64,000 nucleotides of DNA. Source: Cohnella xylanilytica (GTDB lineage Bacteria > Bacillota > Bacilli > Paenibacillales > Paenibacillaceae). Of this stretch, positions 1 through 8,093 are shown piece by piece. The notes beneath the pieces were generated by a model, which was not told where the DNA came from, did no database searches, and was given only the letters and a program-made list of their open reading frames with translations. The DNA lies in the NCBI RefSeq assembly GCF_014212175.1, contig NZ_JACJVR010000038.1:16352-80351 (forward strand), written 5' to 3'. A program made the translations under genes and the position numbers. Each line of letters starts with the position of its first letter. Positions within the stretch are counted from its first letter, which is position 1.

Positions 1-96
1 GCATGCAAGACTGAAGACGATGAAAAGAAGATGAAGCCCGATCCCCGCCAATCCGGAGACTTGTTGATAGGCTTTGACGTTCGTTGTTTTGGTCAT
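1..96 (-). CDS. Carbohydrate ABC transporter permease, LplC type (partial, N-terminus only)
   Basis: Only the first 32 codons are inside the window; the gene runs off the left edge. Translation from the ATG at 96 gives MTKTTNVKAYQQ followed by a hydrophobic stretch (LAGIGLHLLFIVFSLAC), which fits the cytoplasmic N-terminus and first membrane helix of an inner-membrane sugar permease. A GGAG ribosome binding site sits 7 bases before the start. It follows the LplB-type permease by 14 bp, the usual LplB-LplC order, so it is probably the second permease of that transporter. The identification rests mainly on position, because the diagnostic EAA loop lies outside. Confidence 0.6.
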   Translation of the reverse strand, partial: MTKTTNVKAYQQVSGLAGIGLHLLFIVFSLAC

Positions 97-110
97 GTCG
101 ATTCTCCGTT

Positions 111-1094
111 CTAGAAGAGTGCCGTATCGCGATTGAGTCTGCGAGCCAGGCTGTTGGCTCCGATGACGAGGAAGAAGCCGACCACCGATTGGTAGAAGTT
201 CGCCGCGGACGACATTCCCAGGTCGTTGAGCTGGATCAAGCCCCTGTACACATACGTATCGATGACGTCCGTCGTCGATCGCAGCGCTCCGGAGTCGAGC
301 GTGACGTGGTAAAACAAGCCGAAGTCGGAGCGGAAGATGCCTCCCAGGTTCAGAATCGTCAGGATGACCATCACGGGAGTCAGGAGCGGAAGAGTGATGC
401 GAACGATCTGCTGCCATTTGCCGGCTCCGTCCATAACCGCGGCCTCATACAGCTCCTCGCTGATTCCGGTAATGGCCGCCAGGTAGATGACGCTGCCGAT
501 GCCGACGGAGTGCCACATCTTCGTGAGCCATAAAATATACGGCCATGCCTGAGGGTGCATGTAGGCGTTGACGTCCGAATACCCGAATAGGGGCAGCACA
601 TGCTTGACCAGGAAGCCGTACTCCGGATGAAGGAACGCATAGACGATGTAGCTGACGACGACCATAGACAGGAAGTTCGGCATGATCATGACCGTCTGGT
701 AGAACCGCGAAGCGAGCCTGCTGCGCACTTCGTTGACGGCTATGGCCACGGCGACCGATAGAATCAAGCCCGTTACAATAAACGCGGCGTTGTAGGAGAT
801 CGTATTGACGGTGACTCGCCAGGCGTCGGAAGTGGCGAAGAGGAAGCGGAAGTTGCTCCATCCCGCCCACGGACTGCCCAGAATGCCGTCGACGTAGTTG
901 ATATTCTTGAAGGCGATGAAGATGCCGAACATCGGAATATAGCAATTGATGAAGAATACGGCGGCCGGCGGCAGCAGCATTAACAGCAGCACCCGATACT
1001 TCACGACGTTGCGTCCCAGTCGGACCATGCCGCTCGTCCGCCGCGGACTTGCAGGCTTGTTGGATGATGATATTGCGGTCGATCGAATCCCCAT
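111..1094 (-). CDS. ABC transporter permease, LplB/YtcP type
   Basis: Membrane-spanning subunit of a binding-protein-dependent oligosaccharide importer. Recognisable family features are the N-terminal helix LLLMLLPPAAVFFINCYIPM, the loop GIFIAFKNINY, the EAA-type cytoplasmic loop (YEAAVMDGAGKWQQIVRITLP), which contacts the ATPase, and the family ending NRDTALF. I chose the ATG at 1094 because GCGAGG precedes it by 8 bases; the ATG at 1133 has no ribosome binding site. No binding protein or ATPase gene is adjacent; LplBC-type systems normally use a shared MsmX-like ATPase encoded elsewhere. It lies downstream of the xylanase/esterase genes but after a terminator-like hairpin, so it may have its own promoter. 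The likely substrate, xylo- or arabinoxylo-oligosaccharide, is inferred from context only. Confidence 0.9.
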   Translation of the reverse strand: MGIRSTAISSSNKPASPRRTSGMVRLGRNVVKYRVLLLMLLPPAAVFFINCYIPMFGIFIAFKNINYVDGILGSPWAGWSNFRFLFATSDAWRVTVNTISYNAAFIVTGLILSVAVAIAVNEVRSRLASRFYQTVMIMPNFLSMVVVSYIVYAFLHPEYGFLVKHVLPLFGYSDVNAYMHPQAWPYILWLTKMWHSVGIGSVIYLAAITGISEELYEAAVMDGAGKWQQIVRITLPLLTPVMVILTILNLGGIFRSDFGLFYHVTLDSGALRSTTDVIDTYVYRGLIQLNDLGMSSAANFYQSVVGFFLVIGANSLARRLNRDTALF

Positions 1095-1131
1095 GCCTCT
1101 AACCTCGCTCGTTGTTCGATAGGATAGGTTC

Positions 1132-1137
1132 ATTATA
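1132..1137 (-). promoter_or_regulatory. Possible -10 box for the permease operon
   Basis: The minus strand reads TATAAT at 1137-1132, 37 bp before the permease start. No convincing -35 box lies 16-18 bp upstream, so this is a weak call. The rest of the 300-bp gap up to 1394 holds a terminator hairpin, a tandem repeat and no gene that I can see. Confidence 0.3.
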
Positions 1138-1297
1138 CGAAGGAGGATACCGGATTCTCTCTCTCGGAGATGACCTTCTTTATTCGGAAGTTACTTCTTG
1201 CGGAATGCTTCGGAATAGCTTCGGAATAGCCCCGGAATGCGCCGTCATATCCGGAGTGCCCCCTTCGTCCGCTGGAATGGCTGTGGTCCATAAGAGA

Positions 1298-1335
1298 AGG
1301 CCCGCTCCGAGAATGAAGCCGCTCGAAGTGGGCCT
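1298..1335 (-). terminator. Probable intrinsic terminator after the CE1-type esterase gene
   Basis: Arms 1298-1311 and 1322-1335 pair over 14 positions with two non-Watson-Crick positions and a 10-base loop. On the minus strand the stem is followed by a modest T-rich run (TTCTCTTA). It separates the esterase end from the downstream permease gene. Confidence 0.5.
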
Positions 1336-1347
1336 GCCTTAAGCCAA

Positions 1348-1387
1348 CTAGCCATCTAGCGATCTAGCCATCTAACCATCTACCGAT
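1348..1387. repeat. Five tandem copies of an 8-bp unit
   Basis: The sequence reads CTAGCCAT, CTAGCGAT, CTAGCCAT, CTAACCAT, CTACCGAT in unbroken succession, starting 8 bp past the stop of the esterase gene. It is a microsatellite-like tract in the 3' region with no evident function. Confidence 0.75.
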
Positions 1388-1394
1388 ACAAGGT

Positions 1395-2489
1395 TTAATG
1401 CCGTTCTACGGGTCCGATATCGAGAACCAGGCCGACTCGCCTCCGCTTCCCCGACTCGACCCCGTTCCGGAACGCCAACCGGACGAAGTTATAGGCGCCG
1501 TGGTTCCATACTTGAAAGTCGTGGTTCCCGTCCGTCAGCAGGACTTGATAAAAGTCGCCCAGGGAATCGCCCGCCGCCTCCGCGAGGCCTTCGATCGAGC
1601 CGGCGTAGCTGCCGACGGCGATGCCGTCCGCGTCTCCGCAAGTCATATAGAGGAGCTCCAGCTTGCGGTCGCCGGACGCGAGACCGGAGCCCAGCACATG
1701 GCCGGCGCTCGAGGTAGGGGCATTCGAGAAGGCGCCGACATAGGCGAACAAATCCGCCATTCCGGGCGCGCGCACCGTCGGAGCCAGCCCGTTCTTCCAG
1801 CCGCTCGGCGCTCCGGCGAATTCAGCCGCGTCGCACCGGTAGCCGCCGAGAATCAAATTAAGCGACTGCATGCCGCCCATGGAGAGGCCGGCGACGGCTC
1901 TATGCTTCCGGTTAGATTCGATTCCCTCCGGAGACGCATCCTTGATATCGGCATAAGTGCGGTAATTGGCTTCGATGAAGGGGATCAAGTCGTATCTGAA
2001 TTCATAGTCGAAATAATAAAATCCGAGCATGTGGGTGCCCGCGGCGTTAAACGTACGATCCTCCCAGTCATGGGCGCTTCTTCCGTTGGGGAATACGACG
2101 ATGAGCGGCTCGATGTCGCCGTTCGCGATCAGGTTATCCAGAATATGGGCCAGAACAAAGCTCCCGTCCGCCGTCCCGCTCCCGTGCAGCCACTCGTTCT
2201 CGTCTCCTCCTACTCCGTGGAGAAGATACAACGTGTCGTATCGGGTATGCGAGTCGTTCTCGTCATAGCCGGCGGGGACGTAGATCTTGCACGTCTTGCG
2301 AATGGCGGCTCCCTCGATCGTCTCTCTGCCGGCCTCGCCGGAATCGATATTCCGATCCGTCGCCAGCCGCCTGGATGAGTGGATATAGTTCCGGACCGTA
2401 TAGGCGACCTCGCGAATCGTCCCCCGACGCCCCTCCGGCGCCGCCCGCTTGTACTCCTCCGGTATGGCCGTCACAGTCGCGTTCTTCAT
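1395..2489 (-). CDS. CE1-type carbohydrate esterase (feruloyl/acetylxylan esterase-like)
   Basis: Alpha/beta-hydrolase of the esterase D family (364 aa). The nucleophile elbow GLSMGG puts Ser at about residue 203. The oxyanion region follows YLLHGVGGDENEW, the likely catalytic Asp lies in CGDADG and the His in DGNHDFQVW. Such enzymes release ferulate or acetate esters from arabinoxylan. No signal peptide is visible, so it probably acts in the cytoplasm on imported oligosaccharides. AGGAG lies 10 bases before the ATG. It is the third gene after the GH10 xylanase and SGNH esterase on the same strand, which supports a xylan role. The last 20 residues (GKRRRVGLVLDIGPVERH) look like a run-on tail. 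Feruloyl and acetyl specificity cannot be told apart by eye. Confidence 0.85.
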   Translation of the reverse strand: MKNATVTAIPEEYKRAAPEGRRGTIREVAYTVRNYIHSSRRLATDRNIDSGEAGRETIEGAAIRKTCKIYVPAGYDENDSHTRYDTLYLLHGVGGDENEWLHGSGTADGSFVLAHILDNLIANGDIEPLIVVFPNGRSAHDWEDRTFNAAGTHMLGFYYFDYEFRYDLIPFIEANYRTYADIKDASPEGIESNRKHRAVAGLSMGGMQSLNLILGGYRCDAAEFAGAPSGWKNGLAPTVRAPGMADLFAYVGAFSNAPTSSAGHVLGSGLASGDRKLELLYMTCGDADGIAVGSYAGSIEGLAEAAGDSLGDFYQVLLTDGNHDFQVWNHGAYNFVRLAFRNGVESGKRRRVGLVLDIGPVERH

Positions 2490-2564
2490 GGTCGTCGATC
2501 TCCTCTCGATCGTAATCTCGGAACGAGCCGAATGCCCGAAACGAGCCGAAGGTCGGCAGCTTCT

Positions 2565-3856
2565 TCACGGCACGTAACCGAAGCCCAGGATCGTAAACCG
2601 CTTGTCCTCTTGGCCCGCGCCATGCGAATCTCGACCGTATGCTCCTCGGCGACCGGCTCGTTGTATAGAAGGACGGCGTTGCAATGCGTCCAGTTCACTT
2701 CGTGCGGATCGGCGGTCTTCGCGAGGCGTCCGTCTACTCTTATATCCGCGCTTCCGAAGTCGTCGCGGCCGGAATCCTTGAAGACCAGAATCAGCCGCTT
2801 GCTGCGGATCGTCATCCGGAAGGCCCTGTCTCCCGACCCGGGCGCATGCATCCAGTTGTAGGGGAAAAGAGGCGTCGCATACGCGCGATCGTCCATCTCC
2901 GCCATCTGCACATCGGCATCGGTATCCGCGAAACCGCCTTCCTCGACGCGGGCGATTCCTTCGGCGTTCCTCCGATCCAGCAGCCGCGTATCGACGAAGT
3001 CGTCGCCGATGACCGGCGGCTTGCCGGTCGCGATGTCCTCCCCGTCCGGAGCGGACCGGTCGGCGGCGTCGAACAGCCAGGCGAGGCAGTCGGCCATAAC
3101 CGTATGCCCCGCGTTCGTCGGATGATAGATGTCGTAGAAAAATTGACGTCTGGAGATGACGTTGCCTTCGGCCTTGCTTCGTCTGAATTGCTCGACCACG
3201 GCATCCTTCACGCTGACCATGGGCAGATCGTAATGCCAGCCGACGGGAGCCAGCCGATCCTGAAGGTTCCAGTCGTTCTCGAACACGCTGAACAGCAGGA
3301 CGACGGCAGGCTTGTTCGGAGCGTTCAGAGCCTTGAGGACAAGGCTCTCGTAGCAGTTGCCCTTCGTCTCGTCTCCCGCGTCGTTGACGGCGAACTCCAC
3401 GACCAGGATGTCCGGTTCGGCCGTCCCGTCCCGGAGAACGTCCCGCTCGTAGCGGACGATGCCCAACTCGGACGGGGTTCCGCCGACGCCGGCTTTGATC
3501 AGGCGAACCGAGTCTCCTCCGTCTTGACCGAACTTCTTCTTGAACAAGGAATACGATTGATACGCGTAACAATTCGTCGGAAGCGGCACCGCTCCGGCTC
3601 CGTGGGTGATCGAGCCGCCGATAAAGGCGATCGTGACGGGTTCGCCTCTCCTCGCTTTGTCGATGGCGGCCTTCAGCCTCTTCGTATTGCCCTTGTTCAG
3701 CAGAGACTTGGCGATCATCTCCCGGTAAGCCTGCGATTCGAAGTCGACCGGAGGCTCGAGCTCGGCTTCGGCGCTTCGTCGGGCCGCCGCGTCTCGAGGC
3801 GCGGACGGGCCTTCGGCACCGGGTTCGTGCAGGTTCCGCGAGAGCGGGTCGGTCAT
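2565..3856 (-). CDS. SGNH/GDSL-type carbohydrate esterase with an apparent C-terminal frameshift
   Basis: Predicted deacetylase of the SGNH hydrolase fold. Block I is FIGGSITHG (nucleophile Ser), block II is the GVGGTPSELG region, block III is EFAVND and block V is DIYHPTNAGH with the catalytic His. A beta-rich C-terminal domain follows. I chose the ATG at 3856 (MTDPLSRN) behind GGAGAGGAG; the longer reading frame overlaps the xylanase. The original frame reads through VEIRMARAK at 2609 and then becomes an unrelated Arg-rich tail that stops at 2486. One base over, it continues as EDKRFTILGFGYVP and stops at 2565, a plausible native ending. A one-base deletion near 2608 is therefore likely, either a real mutation or an assembly error. 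The SGNH core is unaffected. Confidence 0.75.
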
Positions 3857-3885
3857 GAGGCATTCTCCTCTCCTTCTTCTTAGAT

Positions 3886-5154
3886 CTAAGCACCAAGCTT
3901 CGACGGGTCGACGATCGCCCAGAACGCCGGCTTCGCCTGGTAATTCTTGTCGAACAGGAGCGGAGCTTCCGTGCGCGTCACCGGGAAGGTGCTCAGCCAC
4001 GTATGGTCGTCGGCGATGCCCCAGAACACGACGGCGCTGACGAGGCCCTTGTTCGCCTTGAGGGCGTCGAACAGCTCGCGGTAGCGTTCCGCCTGCCGCC
4101 TAAGCACGTCGGCCGGCACTTCGGCGCCGTAGTCGCTGCGGTCGTTCCAGGCGTAGAGGCTCATGTCCAGCTCCGTGATCTGATTGTCCAGGCCCAGCTC
4201 CCGGAACTTCTTCATCGACTCGACGATATTGTCGACGGAAGGCGAGGCGATGCTGATGTGCGTCTGGTGGCCGATGCCGTCGATCGGCACGCCCTTGTCC
4301 AGCATCGTCTTCGCGAGCTCGTACAGCCGGTCGCGCTTCCTCGGATCGTCCGTCCCGTAATCGTTGATATAGAGCTTGATCCCCGGCCCTCCCGCTTCGC
4401 GCGCGGCGCGGAACACGGTCTCGATGAAGTCGGTGCCGGTTATCTTGTACCAGTCGCTGCTCCGCATGCCGTCCGGCTCGGCCGGCTCGACGACCTCGTT
4501 CACGACGTCCCACGACCGGATGTCGTCCTTGTAGCGGCCGACGACCTCGCGCACGTAAGTATCCAACCGCTTCAGCAGAAGCTTCTTGTTCGCATCCCGT
4601 CTCTTCGGATCGGTCTCGTCCGCCATCGGCTTGCCCTCGGCGTCCAGGAAGAACCAGTCCGGCGTCTGATTGTGCCAGACGAGCGTATGGAATCGGACCT
4701 GCATCCGGTTCGCTCTCGCGAAGTTGACGATCTCGTCCGCCTGGTCCCAGCGGAAGCCGCCCTCCGTCGGCTGGATCGACGCCGGCTTCATCGCGTTCTC
4801 CGCGACGAGCAAGTTCGCGTGCTTCTTCAGCAGCTCGGCCGTCAGCCCGTTAAGCTGATTCGGCTCGACCGCGGCACCGATCGGGAAGAAGTCCTTGTAC
4901 GTCTCCGCGAGAGACGGAATATCCGTCTGAACGGACGGCGCCGGCGAAGGCTTCACGCCGTTCTCTGCCGAAGCCGACGCGCCGCTGCCGGAAGCCGGAT
5001 CCGACGCGGACGCGGTTCCGACGACCGATTCGAAGGTCGGCGAGCTCTCGCTTGGATTGACGCTGCGGCTGCCGGACCCATTCCCGTCGCAAGCGGCTAT
5101 GGCCGAGATCAGCGCCAGGCTTGCTACTATCTCGATCCCCTTAAGTTTTTTCAC
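3886..5154 (-). CDS. Endo-1,4-beta-xylanase, GH10, lipoprotein
   Basis: Secreted, membrane-anchored xylanase that cuts the beta-1,4-xylan backbone. The GTG start at 5154 follows AAGGAG by 6 bases and gives a clean lipoprotein signal (KKLKGIEIVASLALISAIAAC, Cys about 22). The ORF can be extended to an ATG at 5181, but this is less convincing. A Ser/Pro/Ala-rich linker (about 23-80) leads to the GH10 barrel. FHTLVWHNQTP is typical of the family; the acid/base Glu is in WDVVNEV (about 220) and the nucleophile Glu in ITELDMS (about 328). There is no carbohydrate-binding module. It is the first gene of a minus-strand operon with two esterases and lies divergent to an AraC-type regulator. Family assignment is secure. 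Confidence 0.96.
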   Translation of the reverse strand: MKKLKGIEIVASLALISAIAACDGNGSGSRSVNPSESSPTFESVVGTASASDPASGSGASASAENGVKPSPAPSVQTDIPSLAETYKDFFPIGAAVEPNQLNGLTAELLKKHANLLVAENAMKPASIQPTEGGFRWDQADEIVNFARANRMQVRFHTLVWHNQTPDWFFLDAEGKPMADETDPKRRDANKKLLLKRLDTYVREVVGRYKDDIRSWDVVNEVVEPAEPDGMRSSDWYKITGTDFIETVFRAAREAGGPGIKLYINDYGTDDPRKRDRLYELAKTMLDKGVPIDGIGHQTHISIASPSVDNIVESMKKFRELGLDNQITELDMSLYAWNDRSDYGAEVPADVLRRQAERYRELFDALKANKGLVSAVVFWGIADDHTWLSTFPVTRTEAPLLFDKNYQAKPAFWAIVDPSKLGA

Positions 5155-5410
5155 CGTAGGCTCCTTGGTTTTGGATTTCATCCTAAGTGTACCGCCTTCG
5201 GATCAACGAACAACCCGCCGCTCGATAGGTGTTTGACCTTATCATCTGCACCCTCTCCGTTCGCCGGCCAAAGAGGTAAACGAATGCACCTTAGATGAAG
5301 AGATGCACATTGCCCATCCCGCTTCGGAACAACCATAATGAAAGCGCAGTCATTCGTAGCCGGCTCGTCTTCTCCTGCCGGCCAATCAAGCAGAAAGCGA
5401 GGTAGCCGAT

Positions 5411-6163
5411 TTGTATAAGGTGTTGCATGTGGATTCGGACGCGTCTTCCAGGGAAGCCACGGAGAGGATGATCGACTGGGCACGACTGGGCCTCGACATT
5501 CAGGCGCATGCCTCCCATTCTGCCGAAGCCTGCGCTTTATTCGACAAGCAGCGTTTCTCCCTCGTCCTTATCAATATGAAGCACTCGCATGCCGAAGGGT
5601 TGAAGTTATGCGGGCAGATCCGGCAGAATAGCCAGGTGCCGATCATCCTCCTCGGCGGCAGTCCCGATTATGCGCTCGTCAAGCAAGCGTTGCTCTATCA
5701 AGTAAACGATTATTTGGCCGAGCCCGTCAAGAGCTCTCATCTATCGGACAGCCTTCGCAATGTGATCGAACTGCTGAACCGGAGCGAACCTGTCGCGTCT
5801 CCGCAGACGGCGCCGTCCCAAGAACGCTCGAAGCCGTCGCCGGTCGTCGAGATCGTGATGAGATACGTTCAGGCGGAGCTGCATCAAAACATAACTTTGA
5901 AAAAAATATCCGACGCCTTGCATTTCAATTGCGCTTATTTGGGTCGGAAGTTTAAAAATGAAGAGAACATGTCCTTCAACGAGTATTTGCTTCAGCAGCG
6001 AATGGAAAAGGCGAAGCGGCTGCTCGAACAGACGGATATGCGAATCTACGAGATTGCGAACGAAGTCGGCTATACGGAGATCGATTGGTTCTATAAGAAG
6101 TTCAAGGAATACACCGGAATCAGCGCGAACGAGTATCGCAAGAAGCAGGTCGTCGCCCGATAA
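5411..6163 (+). CDS. AraC-family response-regulator-like protein with degenerate receiver (YesN-like)
   Basis: A 250-aa transcription factor with an N-terminal receiver-like domain (1-120) and a C-terminal AraC helix-turn-helix domain (about 148-247, ending GYTEIDWFYKKFKEYTGISANEYR). It begins with TTG. The acidic pocket (VDSD) and the conserved Lys (EPVK) remain, but the phospho-acceptor Asp is Asn55 (LVLINMKH), so classical phosphorylation is unlikely. It is short compared with the YesN regulators here, which are about 530 aa and carry a long middle region. No histidine kinase is next to it. It is divergent from the GH10 xylanase operon across a 256-bp gap, so it is a candidate local regulator of that operon. 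Confidence 0.88.
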   Translation: MYKVLHVDSDASSREATERMIDWARLGLDIQAHASHSAEACALFDKQRFSLVLINMKHSHAEGLKLCGQIRQNSQVPIILLGGSPDYALVKQALLYQVNDYLAEPVKSSHLSDSLRNVIELLNRSEPVASPQTAPSQERSKPSPVVEIVMRYVQAELHQNITLKKISDALHFNCAYLGRKFKNEENMSFNEYLLQQRMEKAKRLLEQTDMRIYEIANEVGYTEIDWFYKKFKEYTGISANEYRKKQVVAR

Positions 6164-6222
6164 ATCGGCAAACAAATTCATAGATCGTACTGTGCAGAAT
6201 CGGAATGCAGGCGGTTTAGCGC

Positions 6223-6397
6223 GTGTGTGATTTTTCGTATAAAATCGTCGAAATAATCATAAACAGAGGAAATTTGTATGATTTCTCATATAAAACGTAA
6301 GCAACGCACCGCCATAAGGTAGAACTTGTATGGTTTTTCACACAAACCAAACTGCGTACTTTCTTAACCAGCGAATTTTATACGATTTTTCATACAC
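6223..6397. repeat. Array of four 20-bp imperfect palindromes with 51-52 bp period
   Basis: Copies lie at 6223-6242, 6274-6293, 6326-6345 and 6378-6397, with start-to-start distances of 51, 52 and 52. Copy 3 reads TTGTATGGTTTTTCACACAA. The shared pattern is TTGTAYGATTTTTCRTACAA, with arms of 8 around a T-rich centre. The 31-32 bp between copies are unrelated to each other. A half-site (TCGTACTG, 6185-6192) sits where one further copy would fall upstream. The array fills the 359-bp gap between two convergent genes. The same element and spacing recur at 63814-63987. Confidence 0.85.
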
Positions 6398-6456
6398 AAG
6401 TACGAATCGAAATATCCCGGGATAAGTTTTCGTTAGTGAATTAGACATTCGCAGAA

Positions 6457-6503
6457 AAAAGCAGCGCAAGGGAGATTATCATCCTCATCCTTGCGCTGCT
6501 TTT
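6457..6503. terminator. Strong bidirectional intrinsic terminator
   Basis: Perfect 15-bp arms (AAAAGCAGCGCAAGG at 6457-6471 and its complement at 6489-6503) with runs of A before and T after, so it works in either direction. It can end the 13-kb minus-strand operon, whose last stop is at 6523, as well as the plus-strand regulator transcript that crosses the palindrome array. Confidence 0.92.
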
Positions 6504-6522
6504 GCTTTTATGCCCAAGCCTC

Positions 6523-7944
6523 TTACTCTCCGTGCGTATCCCCCGCATTATCGTCAAGGGCCTTCTGGAAGACGTTCTTGTGCGCCGCTATCGCCGCTGC
6601 CGGCGATTTTTTCTGCGTCGTCAATTCATCCAGCATCGCGTAGAAGTCATCGCCGTAGACCGACATTAGCAATGGATAGTTCAGAACGCTCAGATTCTTG
6701 GAAGCTTCGATCGCCGTATCGATGTCCTGCTGGTTCGTGTACTCCTTCTCCAGCCAGTTCTGGCCCGGGTATTCCTCGTCCGACGGCACGTCGTAGATCT
6801 TCCGAACCAAGTACAGAACGATCTCGGGGTCCTTGACTCCCTTCGGAATGGTCCAGAAATTCTCTCCGCTGTCGTTCGAATAGAACTTGGTGGCGGAAGG
6901 GCCCATCGGGTACGGAACGAAGCCCAGGTCGATGTCGGGCATCTTCTGCTTCATGTCCGGGACCTGCCAGTTGGCGATATCCATCATCAGCACGTTGCCC
7001 TTCTGGAAGGCCGGAGTCGGCGCTTGCCAGTCTTTGGCGACGCCCTTCGGGATAAAGGTCGAGTTCGCGACGTCTTGCGCGTATTGCATCGCTTCGAGGG
7101 TCTTCGGATCGTCAAGCGTCTGCTTGTTGGCCTCCAGATCGATCAGGTCGGCTCCGTTGGACAGGAGGGCGTTATCCAGAATGCTGCCGTTCCAGGAAGC
7201 GAGTCCGTACGAATTGCCCTGCGTCGCTTCCGCGGCGACCTTCTTGAACGTATCCCAATTCCAGGTCCCTTCTTTGACGTATTCCTGCAGGTCCTTCATG
7301 TTCAGCTTCTGAAGCAGCGTGCGGTTGTAGAGAATGCCGGTATAGGTGAAGACATGGCCCGGATTGAAGCCGTACAGCTTGCCGTTGTAGGTCGACAGCT
7401 TGTTGATGATTTCGTCGTTATAGGTTTGCTTGTCGATGCCGGCCGATTCCATCAGATCATCGAGCGGCTGGAGGATGGACTTCTTGATCATGCCCGGATA
7501 GATCCAGCTGGCCTGCAGGCGAACGACATCGGCGAAGGGCTGCCCCGCCAGCGCGGAGCTGACCGTCTTGTCGGCGATTTGGGCGTAGTCCACTTGCATG
7601 AACTTCAATTTGAAATTGTACATTTTCTCGTAATCGGCTATGTTCTTCAAAATCTGCTTCTCCGATTCCGTCTCCCCCTTCGGCGTCGGATCCCACCAGG
7701 AAGCGATCGTAATCGTGCGGCCGCCGAGATCGAACTCCTTCTCGTCGGAGCTGGCGGAAGGCGAAGGCTCGGAACTCCCGCCGGCCGAGGCGGACGCATC
7801 GGCGCTCGGGCTCGAGCTCGGGCTGGCGCTCGGACTGGCGCTTGGGCTGGCGGAATTGCCTCCGCCGCCTCCCGAGCAGGCCGTCAACGAGACGGCGAAA
7901 GCGGCGGTTAAGCCTAGCAGAAGCATTTTCTTGGTCCTGTTCAA
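6523..7944 (-). CDS. Extracellular sugar-binding lipoprotein (ABC transporter, family 1)
   Basis: Substrate-binding protein that delivers an oligosaccharide to the permeases encoded just upstream. The TTG start at 7944 follows GGGGAGG and yields NRTKKMLLLGLTAAFAVSLTAC, a lipoprotein signal with the lipid-modified Cys near residue 22. An ATG 111 bp upstream is in frame but lacks a ribosome binding site. A long Ser/Ala/Pro linker (roughly 28-60) precedes the binding domain, which starts at GRTITIASWWDPTPKGE. The middle part shows usual family traits (ADVVRLQASWIYPGMI, YNRTLLQKLNM, VLMMDIANWQVPD). It is the last gene of the operon that starts at 19527 and is followed by a strong terminator. The sugar cannot be read from sequence. 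Confidence 0.92.
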   Translation of the reverse strand: MNRTKKMLLLGLTAAFAVSLTACSGGGGGNSASPSASPSASPSSSPSADASASAGGSSEPSPSASSDEKEFDLGGRTITIASWWDPTPKGETESEKQILKNIADYEKMYNFKLKFMQVDYAQIADKTVSSALAGQPFADVVRLQASWIYPGMIKKSILQPLDDLMESAGIDKQTYNDEIINKLSTYNGKLYGFNPGHVFTYTGILYNRTLLQKLNMKDLQEYVKEGTWNWDTFKKVAAEATQGNSYGLASWNGSILDNALLSNGADLIDLEANKQTLDDPKTLEAMQYAQDVANSTFIPKGVAKDWQAPTPAFQKGNVLMMDIANWQVPDMKQKMPDIDLGFVPYPMGPSATKFYSNDSGENFWTIPKGVKDPEIVLYLVRKIYDVPSDEEYPGQNWLEKEYTNQQDIDTAIEASKNLSVLNYPLLMSVYGDDFYAMLDELTTQKKSPAAAIAAHKNVFQKALDDNAGDTHGE

Positions 7945-8093
7945 CTGGTATTCCTCCCCTTGTTCTAGGTACCTGATCGCGCAAATCTTGTCATTGCTTG
8001 GGTTCATCGTTATTGTAGTGCGCCATGGAAGCGCCAACAATCCGAGAGAATGCACTTTTAGCCTTAGCGATTATACTGTTCTGCGACCGCGAA

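Noticed and set aside
1112..1342. Small plus-strand frame in the gap before the permease gene
   Set aside because: No ribosome binding site, no similarity to known proteins, and it covers the terminator hairpin of the esterase gene.
2640..3896. Arg-rich frame overlapping the SGNH esterase
   Set aside because: Most of it is a shadow of the real frame; only its last 14 or so residues after 2609 look native and are explained by a frameshift.
6223..6397. CRISPR array
   Set aside because: Repeats are only about 20 bp and differ at many positions, the period is 51-52 bp rather than 60-75, and no cas gene is present.
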